A stretch of DNA of 6,845 nucleotides from Frankiales bacterium (GTDB lineage: Bacteria; Actinomycetota; Actinomycetes; JAFAQI01). The position numbers and the translations under genes were made by a program. Of this stretch, positions 6,222 to 6,845 are shown piece after piece; the stretch's first letter is position 1; each line of letters begins with the position of its first letter. The notes under the pieces are model-generated. The model saw only the letters and a program-made list of their open reading frames with translations, made no database searches and had not been told where the DNA came from. The stretch lies in NCBI GenBank assembly GCA_019246495.1, contig JAFAQI010000507.1, positions 1-6,845 on the forward strand, read 5' to 3'.

Positions 6222-6845
6222 AGCGCGGGTCGAGGAAGGACGGCCCCATCGGTTGCTGCAGGGTCTCGGGGTCCGGGAACGGTGGTCCCGCGGCGCGGAT
6301 CTCGTCGGCGAGTTTTCGCAGCAGATGGCTGTCGAAGCGGTCCGAGCGGTCGGCGGCGAGCAGCACGGCCGCGCGGCACTCGTTCTCCTCGCCGACGCAC
6401 TCGAACGGTTTCACGTGCGCCGGATCGCCCAGGAGGGACCGGAACTTTGGCTCCAGCTTCGGTTGGTCGAGTGGCTCGTGGCCGCTGAACACCTGACGCA
6501 GCCGTGTCGCTGGCACGAACGGCGCGAGGATCAGGTCGATGAAGCAGCACTTGTCGCACTCGCCACACCAGTGGTCCAGCCGCAGCGCGGGATCCAGCGC
6601 AAACGCGCGGTTGCAGCTGCGGAAGGTGAAGTGGTAGTTCTCCAGCGCGGCGAAGCGCCGGGCTACCCAGAGCTCGCTGTACGGGCGCAGCGCCGAAAAA
6701 TACGTCAGTGGAACGGACTCCGCCAACACGTCGCGGAACATCCGCTCGAACTCGAGGCTCTTGCTCCACTGGTGATTGACGTCGCGGCCGGCCCACTCTC
6801 GCGTCGCCGCACTCGCCGACCATTCGTTGGACATGACGACAGCGC
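6196..6845 (-). CDS. murL: MurL: UDP-N-acetyl-alpha-D-muramoyl-L-alanyl-L-glutamate epimerase, 3' half only
   Basis: This is the C-terminal half of MurL (about 215 residues visible; the family is roughly twice that). In Xanthomonas oryzae this enzyme uses ATP and Mg2+ to epimerise the terminal L-Glu of UDP-MurNAc-L-Ala-L-Glu to D-Glu, working after MurD2. Recognisable segments, numbered from the in-frame ATG at 6834: MSNEWSAS (1-8), VNHQWSKSLEFE (19-30), FSALRPYSELWVARRFA (46-62), RSCNRAF (72-78), WCGECDKCCFIDLILAPF (89-106), KPFECVGEENECRAAV (142-157). Cys74, 90, 93 and 96 form a C-x15-C-x2-C-x2-C set like the zinc site of QueC-type PP-loop enzymes, which suits an ATP-using fold. The ATG at 6834 is not the start: the frame stays open to the window edge and MSNEWSAS is an internal family segment. 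The gene ends in TGA at 6196-6198, inside murD2, indicating an operon with coupled translation. Glutamate supply without MurI racemase is the inferred role. Confidence 0.85.
   Translation of the reverse strand, partial: AVVMSNEWSASAATREWAGRDVNHQWSKSLEFERMFRDVLAESVPLTYFSALRPYSELWVARRFAALENYHFTFRSCNRAFALDPALRLDHWCGECDKCCFIDLILAPFVPATRLRQVFSGHEPLDQPKLEPKFRSLLGDPAHVKPFECVGEENECRAAVLLAADRSDRFDSHLLRKLADEIRAAGPPFPDPETLQQPMGPSFLDPRYVGTDVVV

Noticed and set aside
6002..6823. 273-codon minus-strand frame overlapping murL and murD2
   Set aside because: It is Arg-rich and motif-free, while the two overlapping frames encode clear MurL and MurD2 sequences.
6832..6834. ATG as start codon of murL
   Set aside because: The frame continues to the edge of the window and the residues after this Met look like an internal MurL segment; the family is about twice as long.
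1..6845. tRNA, rRNA, CRISPR array, insertion-sequence ends or attachment sites
   Set aside because: Coding sequence covers nearly all of the window, no gene-free stretch exceeds 60 bases, and no direct-repeat array or terminal inverted repeats with a transposase were seen.

Overview
The window is GC-rich, with third codon positions mostly G or C. It is packed with long genes and holds two unrelated modules. I saw no tRNA, rRNA, CRISPR array or insertion sequence. Gene content (a MurL/MurD2 pair, a STAND-TPR protein, a VirB4/HerA-like ATPase) and base composition point to a high-GC actinobacterium. That is an inference, because a MurL/MurD2 route is also known from Xanthomonas.

Left part (2-2422, + strand): one large multidomain protein, truncated at its N-terminus by the window edge. 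In order it has a transglutaminase-like thiol domain (Cys-His-Asp candidates visible), a STAND/NB-ARC-type NTPase with winged helix, and a TPR-like helical C-terminus. This effector-switch-sensor layout is typical of NLR-like conflict or defence proteins. Centre (2476-4848, - strand): a 790-residue soluble HerA/VirB4/TraG-type ATPase, convergent with the first gene. The two stop codons are about 50 bp apart, and a 9-bp inverted repeat spans the junction. No other conjugation genes are visible, so whether the two proteins work together is open.

Right part (4908-6845, - strand): the 3' half of murL overlaps murD2 by 26 bp. MurD2 is read as the ligase that adds L-glutamate to UDP-MurNAc-L-Ala. 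MurL is read as the epimerase that turns the terminal L-Glu into D-Glu. Together they would replace the usual glutamate racemase plus MurD route to D-Glu in peptidoglycan. The ATPase gene follows murD2 on the same strand after a 59-bp gap that contains a weak terminator-like hairpin and a short palindrome.

The most promising unusual items are the thiol-domain/STAND/TPR protein with its neighbouring ATPase (a possible conflict system) and the alternative D-Glu pathway with changed substrate-pocket residues.
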